A DNA stretch of 64,000 nt from Streptacidiphilus sp. 4-A2. Its GTDB lineage: Bacteria; Actinomycetota; Actinomycetes; Streptomycetales; Streptomycetaceae. The notes beneath the pieces are model-generated. The model saw nothing but the letters and a program-made list of their open reading frames with translations, did no database searches and was not told the origin of the DNA. Where the stretch lies: NCBI GenBank assembly GCA_014284505.1, contig JAAFYY010000003.1, forward strand, positions 62,001 through 126,000, given 5' to 3'. Positions 53,850 to 64,000 of the stretch are shown here, in pieces. A program made the position numbers and the translations under genes. Within the stretch, counting starts at the first letter, position 1, and the number at the start of each line of letters is the position of its first letter.

Positions 53850-54556
53850 GCCAGCAGCCCGTCATAGTCGCTTGAGGACACATTCCACCAGGGCATGATG
53901 GTGAAACCGGACTGGGGCTGCCCCGGTGCGCCGGTCCATGCCGGACCGCTGACAGGTGTCTGTTCCTCCTCGACCTGGACCCGGAGGATCGGTCTGCCGT
54001 CCCAGTCCCTCCCAAGGCGCTGGAGTACTGCGCGCATCAGGTATTCCGCTGACATTCGGGCCTGCTGCTGTGCACTGCTTCCCTTTTGTCCGTCGTGGGT
54101 GTCGTCGTAGAACTGGGCTGCCCGGCGGAGGAGATTCTGATTGAGATGGCTGGGGAAAGGGTTGTGGCTGATCTCGGCGATGTCTGCGGCGGTGAGGTCG
54201 ACCCAGGGGGAGTCCAGCTGTCCGCCGCTTTCGGTGACCTGGACGCGGGCTTCGATGTATACGTTGTCCTGGATCGGATTCGGGGCGAAAAGGTCCCAGT
54301 TCTGAGAGAAGACAGGATTCATGTAGCCGGTGATCTGACTGTTGAATTTCTGGGACACAGGATTCGCTGGCGCGAGATAGAGAAAGGTCGCTGTCAGGTG
54401 CCACAGGGTGGCCGATGCAAGAAGCAGGGCCAGTGCCGCGCACCCGATCGTGACAGAACGGGACGGCCCGGGTCGGCCGTCGCCGGCTGTCCCGGCGCCG
54501 GGCGGGCGTACTTCTGCGTGAAGTCCAGATGAGTTGTGGGCGGCGTGCTCTGTCAT
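53846..54556 (-). CDS. DUF5819 family protein
   Basis: This intact 236-residue protein starts MTEHAAHNSSGLHAEVRPPG. One membrane span lies near residue 35-60 (VTIGCAALALLLASATLWHL). The family signature is NPVFSQNWDLFAPNPIQDNV followed by the long extracytoplasmic region with DLTAADIAEISHNPFPSHLN and RVQVEEEQTPV. Its ATGA overlap with the HTTM gene and the frequent pairing of these families in Streptomyces indicate joint action at the membrane. The mechanism is unknown. Confidence 0.85.
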   Translation of the reverse strand: MTEHAAHNSSGLHAEVRPPGAGTAGDGRPGPSRSVTIGCAALALLLASATLWHLTATFLYLAPANPVSQKFNSQITGYMNPVFSQNWDLFAPNPIQDNVYIEARVQVTESGGQLDSPWVDLTAADIAEISHNPFPSHLNQNLLRRAAQFYDDTHDGQKGSSAQQQARMSAEYLMRAVLQRLGRDWDGRPILRVQVEEEQTPVSGPAWTGAPGQPQSGFTIMPWWNVSSSDYDGLLA

Positions 54557-54743
54557 TTAGGAGCCGTTTCGAGGTGGAGGAGGTGTCTGCTGGTTTTGGG
54601 TGCTACCCGGGGACTGCACCGTCGGTCCGGGTGTAGGGATTGCGGAGGATGCTACGAGGCCTGCCCAGGCTCTTCCCGGCCCGCGCGAAGGATGGGATGC
54701 CGCGGCGACGACTGCGGCGTCCGACTGGAGACGTGTCCTGCGG

Positions 54744-55366
54744 TCACCCTTGCTTGCCTCCGGAGGCGGAGAGCAGTTTCAGTCGCGCCTGCAGGGCCGA
54801 GCCGACCGCCGTCTGACTTCCGGTCAGCTCGGTGACATTCCGGGGGGAAAATTCTCCGACGGTGCATCGGTGATGAGGAATCCAGTGTGCGGAGCACTCG
54901 CGGCCACGGTTCTCACCGCTGTCGCCAGACGTGTTCCGACCGTAATGATCAGATTGCACCGGTGGGCAACGAGTCCCGAGAGGTACGGCTGCGCCTGGCC
55001 GGGGGAGTCCCCTGGAATGGCTAGCTGCTGCAAGTTGAGATGCGCGGTGCCGGCTTCCTGCATGGCCGTCCAGGTGGGTGATGAATCGTCGGGTTTAGCT
55101 CCTGAGTCGTGGGCGAGGCAAGCCACAGCATTCTGGGAATAGTTATTTACTATTACTGCCGGGGGTTTTGTCTCTTGCGGCCATGAAATTCGGGCGATGA
55201 CAACGAAGGCAATAATTACGGCTGCTCCGATTGCCATCCAGCCTTGCTTTGAGCGTGAGATTTCAAAACCGGGCAAACTGACTGCCATCCTTTCCATGAT
55301 CTCTTGGCAAACTGTATGCGCCTGAGAGATTTCCACTGAATCCGCACCGGTACTGCAGGCGTACAT
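54744..55366 (-). CDS. Membrane-anchored periplasmic-binding-like protein, frameshifted end
   Basis: ATG 55366 is adjacent to AGAGGGGGAG. The product begins MYACSTGADSVEISQAHTVC, with one span (WMAIGAAVIIAFVVIARISW) near residue 47-66 and an extracytoplasmic part. WTAMQEAGTAHLNLQQLAIP, CNLIITVGTRLATAVRTVAA and GFLITDAPSENFPPGM resemble the BMP-type substrate-binding fold. A shift near 54830 gives LTGSQTAVGSALQARLKLLS and the stop at 54744. About 207 residues is short for a full binding protein, so it may be a truncated or sensor-like form. The gap 54557-54743 holds no gene. Confidence 0.55.
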
Positions 55367-55759
55367 CTCCCCCTCTCTATTTTTGCGGCCCGTTCCCGCC
55401 TGCCGTTCCTGTGGCAAGGCAGGGGAAGTGCATGCTAACCCACCCTTCCGATGGGTCATTGAAACCCGGAGGCGCCGTCCGCGTGCCGTGCCGCACCCCT
55501 GTCGGAATGCTCGCCTCCCCCTGTATTCGGCAAGTTTGTATGCAAAAGTAACCTTTGGTAAAAGTAAGGCAATGGTGAGCCTGGGGTAAGTAAAGTCCGT
55601 GCCGTATGCCCGGCGGGGGAGGATATTTCGCCCAAAGAGCCTGAAATATCTACATAACACCTCGGATACCTGCTTGCGTTGCGCGGCCCGGGCGTCGAAG
55701 ATCGCCAACGGTCTTGATACGACCGGGCCTTGTGGGGTCTGTTTATCTGGGGGGCGGGT
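55367..55759. promoter_or_regulatory. Divergent intergenic region before the RHS gene
   Basis: A 390-bp region, AT-richer near 55540-55590, separates the divergent starts. It includes TTACTTTT twice on the minus strand (near 55555-55575), which may be promoter elements. No clear consensus was found. Confidence 0.35.
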
Positions 55760-58700
55760 ATGCGTCGGGCATGGCTTGTGCTGGTTGATCGGATCGTCGG
55801 TCGAGACTGGCTTACCTTTCGACGGCCGTCAGGCCGGGTGAGGGCAGCCCTGTCGTTACGGCGCGAGCGTCCTCTGAGCAGTGTCCTTGCCCTGCTGACT
55901 GTGCTGACGGTGCTGCTGACGCTTGCCACGCAGTCCGCGGGCTCCCTGGCGACCGCCCAGGCGCAGAGCAAGGCCATGGTGACGCCCAAGCAGCTCACAG
56001 GTTCGGCGGCCGGGCGCAGCCACCGGGCAAGCGCGGCAAGTACCACGGCGAAGTCTGCCGGCGCGAGCACCCAGCACCAGCTGGGCAAGGGGGAGTTGGC
56101 TGCGCTCGCGGCGGCGCGCGGGGTTGGCTCCGCACGCTCCTCGAATGCCGCACCCCGCCCGCGCGACCGCACGGGTCACCCCGCCGGCCGGCATCACGCA
56201 TCAGTTGCACGGGCCGTCCGATGCGGGCAAGGACGATTCCGCCGCGACAGGGGTCCCCGGCCCTGCTACCGGGAAGGAAATCCCCTCGCAGCGCACCGCC
56301 ACGACCTCAGTGTTCCAGAACCCGGACGGCACGCGCACGATGCGCGTGTACAGCCGGCCGGTGCACTACAAGCAGGCGAACGGCACCTGGGCGGACATCG
56401 ACACCGCACTGGTCTCGCAGGGCGCGGACGGGCGCTGGTCGGAGAAGGCCAACGCACAGCTGCCCTCGTTCGCCGGCCGGGCCGATGACCCGCAGCTGGT
56501 GTCGATAGCCCTCGATGCCACACACAGTGTGGCCTACGGCCTGCAGGGCGCGGCGCCGGTCGCGGCCCGGGTCAGCGGCAGTACGGTCACCTACCCCGGC
56601 GTGCTGCCGTCCGCCGACGTGGTCTACAACGCACAGGTACAGGGCATCAAGGAGTCCTTGATCCTGCACAGCGCGGCCGCGCCGACCCGCTGGGTCTTCC
56701 CCCTCCACCTGGCCGGTCTGACCCCTTCGCTGGACTCCCATGGGGACGTGGTCCTGACCGACGCCGCAGGCACGGTGCTGCTGACCATCCCGCGCGGCTT
56801 CATGGAGGACTCCTCCGTCAACCCTGGCTCCGGTGACGGCGCGACCTCCGACGGCATGTCGTATGCGCTGACCACCGAGGACGGGGCGCCCGCGCTGTCA
56901 TGACCCTTGACGCCTCTGTGGCTCCACGCGCACCCGGGGCCGGGTGTTCCCGGTGCCGTCGACCCTACCTCCGACTTCCAGCAGAACACGGACACCTCAG
57001 CTACGTGGAGGACACCAACGGCACCGTGGTGGGGTGGTGGCAACACTAGCCCCCTCCTCTCAAGCAATCCGGATAACGACCTGCTGAAGGTCGGTTCCTG
57101 GGAGGCCGGGCAGAAAGCCAATAGCTATCTGTGGTTCAGCTCGATCGGCTCCTCCACACTGATGAACGACTACATCGAGTCGGCCGGTGTGGCGCTGGAC
57201 GAGGTCTATGCATCGAATGCTCCCAGCACGAGGTCGACGTCGAGGAGATCACCGCCAACTGGGACCCAAAAACCTCACTTCCTTTCCTGGGGTATCGATC
57301 GGCGCACAGATCGGCAAGGGCGAGTTTGCGGCCGGGACCACATGCAGCAACGGCCCGCAGTGGGAGGCCATTGACTGGGCGACAACACCGCCGCCGCCGG
57401 GACGCAGCTGGTGCAGAGCTGGGCACACGGTGGAGCGAACTGGGGCCTGGCGCTGACGGCCGATGACAACGACATCGACGCGTGGAAGCAGTTTGCCAGC
57501 TGGGACTCCAACTACCCGCCCTACATGTATTGTCACCTACAGCCCCTACGGTGCCTCCTACGCTCCGGCCCGCTCCTACACCCCGCCAACGTACAGCGCC
57601 AACGGTTCTGAGTCGGTCACCTTGACCAACACGGGTGCCACCGCCTGGCCGTCCGGCTCGACAGTGCTGAAGGCGGACGTCTACAACACCGCAGGGGAAG
57701 AGTTCCCACCAGCGACGCCGGTGCGCGGTACCGGCGACGGCCGCGAACGGTACCGCGACGGTCACCGGTGTACTGCCTGCCCTGCCCGCTAGCGACAACG
57801 CGGACACCGCGTGCTGGGACCTGTACGTGGGCGGCGTGTCCCTCAATCAGAAGTACGATGTCACGCCGACCTGTGTGTCGTTCACCGTCCAGGACACCGC
57901 TCCCTCCATCACCTCGGCCCAGCCGCCGTCCGATACGACGGTAGGAGAGCTGTCCCCGCAGTTCTACGCGACTGGCAACGACCCGGACAACTACCCCGGC
58001 ATGGGGCTGGAGTTCGAGTTCCAGGTCTACACCAACCCGTCTACGGGCAACCCGGCCCTGGTCGTGGACTCGGGGTGGGTCCCCGGGATCGTGGCAGGTG
58101 CCGATAGGCAACCTGCTGTGGAACGCCGACTACCTGTGGCAGGTACGGGTCAGCGACTACGACGCCGCGGGACTGTGGTCCAACCCGGCGCTGTTCGCCA
58201 CCACTGTGCAGCAGCCCCTGATGACCGGCCAGCTGGGAGGAAGCAGCACCGCCGCTGCCGGGCGAACGTTCGACCCGCTGTCGGGGGACTACAGCACCCA
58301 GGTCACCGACGCGAAGGTCAACGTCGTCGGCCCGCCGCTCCAGGTGACCCGCTCCTACAATTCGCTGGACCCGCGCACCAGCGGCCTGTTCGGTGCCGGC
58401 TGGTCCAGCCAGTGGGACATGCAGGTCCAGCCGGATGCCGACAACTCCGGCGGCGTCGTGGTCACCCAGGCCGACGGCCAGCAGGAGCGATTCGGCCGCA
58501 ACGACTTCGCCCTGACCCAGACGACCAGCGTGGGCAAGGTCAGCGGTGGTGCCAGCGACGACATCGTGGCTGTGGACCGCAGTGACGGCGGGCTGTACAT
58601 GTACAGCGCTCCCGGCTACTCGGCCGTCACCAGGAAGCAGATCGTCGGGGACTGGTCTCAGGAGATCACCGGCAGTACCGACGCACTCTCATGGGGCACG

Positions 58701-61700
58701 CCTGACGGACTACACCGGAGGTGACGTCACCGGCACCGGGTCAATGATCTGCTTGCCGTCGATCCGGGCTCGGGCCCTGCTGGAGTTCGCATCCGTTCCA
58801 ACAAACAACTGCCCGCCCCCAGGCGAGCCGGGGTCCGGGTCTGGGTGCATTGACCAAGGCGGAGGTCCGTTCCAGCAGTGGACGCTGATCGGCGGCGGCA
58901 CGAACTGGAACACCATGTCCAATCTGACCATCACCCGTCCCTCGACGGCGGGACCGGTCGGGACTTGGTCGCTATCCAGAACTCGACCGGTGAGCTGTTC
59001 GCCTACCCCTTCGACTCCAGCGGGAACCTGGGCGCCGGCGTCGAGATCGGCACCGGCTGGGGCGGCATGCAGCTGGTGGGTGGCACTTTCCATGGCAAGC
59101 CGGGCATCGTCGTCGGCATCGACGCCGTCACCATCGGTGGTCTCCTGGAACTTGTCACCAGCAATGGCGCGAGCACCCTGAGCACCAGTACTCTCGCTGC
59201 GCCGCAGACCCTGTCTAGTGGCTGGAGCCAGGAGACGAGCCTGACCGCGGTCAACGGCATCACCGCTGACAACGGCACCGACATCGCGGCCGCCGACCCC
59301 CTGACCGGAATCTCCTACCTGTACCACCAGGCCGACAACTTCATCCCCACCGGACGTACCGACCTGGGTATGGACGTGTACACCCCGCCGGCCGGCGTCG
59401 ACCAGGACCTGTTCCATCAGTCCGACGGCAGCTGGCTGCTGCGTGACCAGGACGGAACCACCTACACCTTCGGCGGCGCCGGGGCCCCGGCCGGGAAGCT
59501 CTCCCAGATCACCGACAAACAGGGCCGCACCCAGGTCCTGAACTACACCAACGGGCAACTGTCCACCGTCACCGACACCACCAGCGGCCGCACCCTGCAC
59601 GTGACCTGGAACGGCGCTGGCACCACGTCGCGTCGGTCTCCACCGACTCCGTCACCGCCACCGGCTCAAACCCGCTGACCTGGACATACACCTACAACAC
59701 CAGTGCCGGCGGCAATCCAGACGAACTTGATGAGGTCTGTGCCCCGCCCACGGGTGGCAACGCCGCACCTCGTGCACTACCTACAACTACACCTCCGGAA
59801 CGTCCTCGGATCGCACTACCGCACCACGGTGATGGACGCCGACCCGGCATCCTACTGGCGCCTGAACGACCCCGCCGGAACCGACACCGCAGCCAGCGAG
59901 GTCACCGCAAACGAGGGCAGCGACAATGCCGCCTACAAGAATGTCGTCCTGGGGACGGCAGCCGGGCCACTGCGGGATCACCCACCACGGCTGCCACCTT
60001 CAACGGAACCAGCGCATCGCTGACGCTGCCCTCCGAAGCGCTCAAGGACACCTATCTTTCCGTCGGAATGTGGTTCAAGGCCTCCGGTCCAGGCATTCTG
60101 ATGGAGGAACAGAACCAACCCTGGGATCTACCACCGCACCCAGCGACGCCTCTCCAGTGCTGTATGTCGGCACCGACGGGATGCTCCGTGGAGATTCTAC
60201 GGCTCGGTGATCGGCAACAATCCGATCACCACAAGCACCAAGATCAACTATAACGTCTGGTACTACGCCGTACTCACCGTGGCCGGAACAGCCAGACCTT
60301 GTACCTGGACGGCACCGCCGTCAACAGCACCCCACTGCCCGGTGCCGTCGGCCATACTGGACATGAGCTACACCACCGTCGCGCCGGCTACACAAGGGCT
60401 CCACCTGGCCGTCGGCACCGACTGCCGCCGCTGACGGGAACAACTACTTCAGCGGACAGGTCGCCGAGATCGCCCTCTACCAGCACTCGCTGGGCGCGCC
60501 GGCGATTGCCGAGCAGTATGCCGCAGCGCAGAACCGGCCACCGAGCTCACCGGCATCACACTGCCTACGGGCAAGCAGGCCGCAGCCGTGTCCTACGACG
60601 CGGTCGATGACCGGGCGCGCAGGTCACCGACGCCAACGGCGGCGTGTGGACGCTCGACAACCATCGACCGTCTCCGGTTCCACCCAGGAGTTACGGGCCG
60701 CAGTGATGGCCTCGCAGCCGTCCGGGTACTGGCGCCTGTCCGACGGGTCTGGAACTGAGGCCGCCAAACCAGATCTACCCGCGCCCCACACCCAACGATG
60801 GCACTTACAGCAATGTGACGCTGGGCACGACCGGACCGTTCGCCTTCGAGTCGGGACGGCCGCTACCTTCGACGGGTCCACCTCCTGGTTGCAGGTTCCG
60901 CCGCCAATATCCCGCGGCAGGGACCGGGCACGATCAGCCTGTGGTTCAAGACCACCACGGCGGGTGTGCTGTTCTCCTACCAGTCCTTCCCGATCGGCAC
61001 CGCGCACACCGCCGGCGTCGACGCTTGGGACCGGCCCTGTACGTGGGCACGGACGATACCTGCACGGCGAGCTTGGCATAGACAACGCCGCAGACACCCT
61101 GGCTTCCACGGTCAAGGTCAACGACGGCAAATGGCACTTCGCTGTCCTGGACGCGACCGCGACCAACTCCCAGACCCTCTATCTGGACGGCGCTGTCGCT
61201 GCAGGCCCGCTTCAGCGGCACCATCGTGCCCAACGGCACCGCCCGCCTACATCGGAGCGGGCGCGACGGCGGCAGCTGGCCCGCCGTGCCCACCGACCCG
61301 GACGGTCACTTCAACGGCCAGATCGCCGACGCCGCAGCTTTCCACAGGGCCTGACCGCAAGCCAGATCCAGGACCTGCACAGCACCGTGCCGCCGCGGCC
61401 CCCTCCGGCGACCAGACCCTGTACAACAGCGCCGTCCTTGACGCACACCCCCTCGGCTTCTGGCCCCTGGACGACGCCAGCGGCAACCAGGCGGCCGAAG
61501 AGGTCACCTCGGCGGCCCGAACAGGAGAACCAGGGCACCTACGCCGGCACCGCCAGCTCCATCGCCGGCCCCTGGGCTTCGGGAAGCGCTACCGCGACCG
61601 GCTTCGACGGACCGACACTACGTTCAGCTCCCCGGCAGCGTAGCGCCGTCCTCGGACCCGCGAGCGTCGAATTGTGGTCAAGGCCACCGGCCCGGAGTGC

Positions 61701-64000
61701 TGTACTCCTACCAGTCGATCCCCCTGGGCGCAGCCCACACGGCAGGTGTGAACCGCTGGAACCCGGCGCTGTACATCGGCACCGACGGCAAGCTCTACGG
61801 AGAGCTGGGCGACGGCACCATCACCCCACCGTTTCCACCAGTGCCGTCGACGACGGCAAGTGGCACCAGGCTGCCCTGGTCGCCAACGGCACCACCGAGC
61901 AGCTCTACCTCGACGGCGAGCCCACCGGCACGCGGTCAGCGGCACGATCACTTACAACGGCGAGAGCTACGCCTACCTGGGGGCGGGGACCGACGACGGC
62001 TCCTGGCCCAATCATCCCAATGACGTCAGCGGGCATCTGAACGGTGCCCTGGCCGACTTCGCCGCCTACGACTACGCGCTTGACCCGGCGTCCATTGCCT
62101 CGCAGTACACCACCGTGTCCTCGCCGACCGTGGCGGGCAGCATCGGCACGGACGCCGCCAGTGCCTACCGCGACCAGATCGTCCAGGCCGATCCCATCGG
62201 CTACTGGCGCCTGGACGACCCCGACCGCGCGGCCGCAGCCCGGCCACCGACGAGCTGGGGACATCCCTGCCCGACCCGTACGCGGGGACCTACGGCAACG
62301 TCACCTTGAACGGCGGCGGCATCGGCCCCTCCGGCAACCCGACGAGGGCTCCGCCACCTTCAACGGCACCAGCTCCTCACTGCAACTGCCCGCCAACGCC
62401 GCTCCCACCAGCGGACCAGCCACAATCGAACTGTGGTTCAGAACCACTACAGCGGGCATCCTGTACTCCTATCAGACCGCCGCACTGGGATCCTCCGCGA
62501 GCTACTGGAACCCAGCCCTGTACGTGGGTACCGACGGCAAACTCCACGGCCTGTTCGTGGACGTCGCCGGTAGTACCAGCGACTGCTGACCAGCAGCACC
62601 GCGTCAACGACGACAAGTGGCACCAGGCCGTGCTCAGCGCCACAGGAACCAGCGAGACGCTCTACCTCGATGGGCCCAGCAGGCCACCGAGTCCAAGGGC
62701 ACGCTCCAGTTTCAACGGCAGTGCCTATGTCTACATCGGCGCCGGCACCATCAACCCCAGTTACTGGGCCGACGCCCCCGCCTGCGCGCCAGCTGCACGA
62801 ATTACTTCAACGGTGCCATCGCCGAGGTCGCCTACTACCCCAGCGCCCTCAGCACGGCCGACGTACTGGCTCACTACAAGGCCATGGCCTCCGCCGCCAG
62901 CCCCACCCTGGTCACCACCGCCACCGTCACGGACCCCGGCGGCAACACCCTGACCTACCAGTACAACGCCATCACCGAGCAACTGCTGGCCTACACCGAC
63001 GCCTACGCGCACACACCCGCTACACCTACGACAACAACGGATTCCTTCAGACCGTCACCGACCCTGACGGGCACACCACCACCACCGTCCATGACCGCGC
63101 GGCAACACCACCTCCACCACCACCTGCCAAAGCCCAGCAACTGCCAGACCAGCTACGCACGTTCTACCTGGACTCCACCAACGGGTCGATCCGCAGAACG
63201 ACGAAATGCTGACCAGCTCGGATGCCCGCTCGGCCAGTGGTACGGACACCACGTACACCACCACCTACAGCTACAACACCGTTGGCCAGCCGACGACCGC
63301 CAGGCAGCCAAGCGGACGTACTGAGGGTGACCAGTACACCATGGGCACCGAGACAGCGGCCGCCGGACTGAGCCAGCCGGTCTGCTGGCCGTCAGCAGCG
63401 ACTGGAGTGACAACCGGCCGACGACGTACAGCTACTACAGCAACGGCGACCTGGCCAAGGAGATCTCCCCATCAGGGCTGACCACCACCTATACCTATGA
63501 CAACCTGGGCCGGGTCCTGACCAAGACCGAGGTCTCCGACACTACCCGGCCGGTCTGGTCACCTCATACACCTGGGACGGCCAGGGCAACCCGCTTACCG
63601 TGACCGACCCGGCTACCACGACGCCAACACTGGTAATAAGGCACACACCCAGCAGACCAGCTACACCTACGACGCCGACGGCGACACCCTGACCCAGACC
63701 GTCTCCGACCTCACCGGCGGCGACAGCGCCCGCACCACCACATGGCAGTACAACTCGAATAACGACCAGGTCAAGCAGGTCACGACCCGGCCGGACGCAC
63801 CACCCAGTACACCTACGACGCTACGGCAACGTAGCCAGCACCACCGATGCGGCAGGCACGGTCTACGACTACACCTGGTCCCCGATGGGGCAGCTGCAGA
63901 GACCGCGATCGCCAACTACACCGGCAACCCGACCGACCCGCTCTCCGCCCGGCTCCAGGTCACCGACTCCCGCGCCTACGACCCGGCCGGCCGTCTGGCC
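55760..64000 (+). CDS. Exported RHS protein with LamG-like modules (partial, heavily frameshifted)
   Basis: ATG 55760 gives MRRAWLVLVDRIVGRDWLTF and a membrane-targeting segment (VLALLTVLTVLLTLATQSAG). Next come a wall-protein-like N-terminal domain (SVFQNPDGTRTMRVYSRPVH, VVYNAQVQGIKESLILHSAA), a WVPG-type segment, and the RHS start DPLSGDYSTQVTDAKVNVVG with SYNSLDPRTSGLFGAGWSSQ. Four LamG-like units follow (59830-62900), then YD repeats (LTTTYTYDNLGRVLTKTE, TYDADGDTLTQTV) continuing past the window end. Dozens of one-base frame changes, often at C or G runs, split the frame. The toxin tip, if any, is outside. RHS proteins deliver C-terminal toxins or act as adhesins. Confidence 0.8.
59830..62900 (+). 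repeat. Four LamG/concanavalin-like modules
   Basis: Each begins with an aromatic-rich motif: SYWRLNDPAGTD near 59850, GYWRLSDGSGTE near 60725, GFWPLDDASGNQ near 61455, GYWRLDDPDRAA near 62200. Each continues with ATFNGTSSSL-, LWFKTTTAGVLFSY- and LYVGTDGKL-type text, and TQTLYLDG or similar. Modules are about 640-870 bp and clearly homologous, split by frame changes. Confidence 0.75.

Overview
The window is high-GC DNA (about 70%) with GTG/TTG starts, ATGA/GTGA gene overlaps and protein families typical of Streptomyces and its relatives (DUF6879, XRE-DUF5753, DUF5819/HTTM, the short hydrophobic WYRW-type peptide, streptomycete IS5 and IS110 transposases). A ParA/ParB partition operon, many small plasmid-type hypothetical genes, toxin-antitoxin genes, insertion sequences, a Tn7-like transposition module and several gene fragments suggest a plasmid or a chromosome-arm accessory region rather than core genome. 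No rRNA, tRNA, CRISPR array or core metabolic operon was seen. Many proteins read well only if the frame shifts by one base, often at G or C runs. Shifted genes are reported as one CDS with the shift described; this probably reflects sequence errors as well as real decay.

Layout. 0-2 kb: a prim-pol-like protein, a coiled-coil protein and a small membrane protein. 2-4.3 kb: parB, parA and a small DNA-binding-like gene on the minus strand; parB carries three copies of a palindromic 19-mer in its coding sequence. 4.3-14 kb: a GNAT acetyltransferase, the DUF6879/XRE-DUF5753 trio, small hypothetical and zinc-ribbon genes, a PIN protein, a secreted protein, a VOC protein and a vapBC-like pair with an 18-bp palindromic operator candidate. 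14-16 kb: an operon ending in a zeta-toxin-like kinase. 16-23.4 kb: plasmid-type hypotheticals, a sigma-like protein and a zinc/double-HTH regulator. 23.4-26.3 kb: a compact non-homologous end-joining set (LigD-type polymerase, Ku, ATP-dependent ligase). 26.3-29 kb: an Imm63-like gene, then a patch of fragments (DnaE, a peptidyl-prolyl isomerase start) and a 12-bp tandem repeat. 29-31.4 kb: small hypotheticals.

31.4-37.8 kb: a decayed IS110 transposase, a cluster of GTGTCAC motifs in both orientations, and a very large phospholipase D-family protein with an N-terminal tectonin-like repeat domain. 37.8-45.4 kb: a Tn7-like module on the minus strand (TnsA, TnsB/TniA, TniB/TnsC, TniQ), followed downstream by a gene with an HhH-GPD-like half and an Apea-like HEPN half. 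45.4-49.8 kb: an AT-rich island, a small membrane protein, and a second TniQ-like gene upstream of a zinc-ribbon protein and a putative PD-(D/E)XK nuclease; a helicase-associated-domain fragment lies before them. 49.8-52.5 kb: an IS5-family element and remnants of a RecD-like helicase. 52.5-55.4 kb: HTTM, DUF5819 and periplasmic-binding-like proteins. 55.8-64 kb: an exported RHS protein with four LamG-like modules that runs off the window.

How parts may work together: par genes would maintain the replicon, the NHEJ genes could repair or join ends, and the toxin-antitoxin, HEPN and nuclease genes look like stability or defence cargo. The least familiar arrangements are the repeat array inside parB and the two-TniQ Tn7-like region with its HEPN and nuclease neighbours. 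All functional statements come from reading motifs, without database searches.
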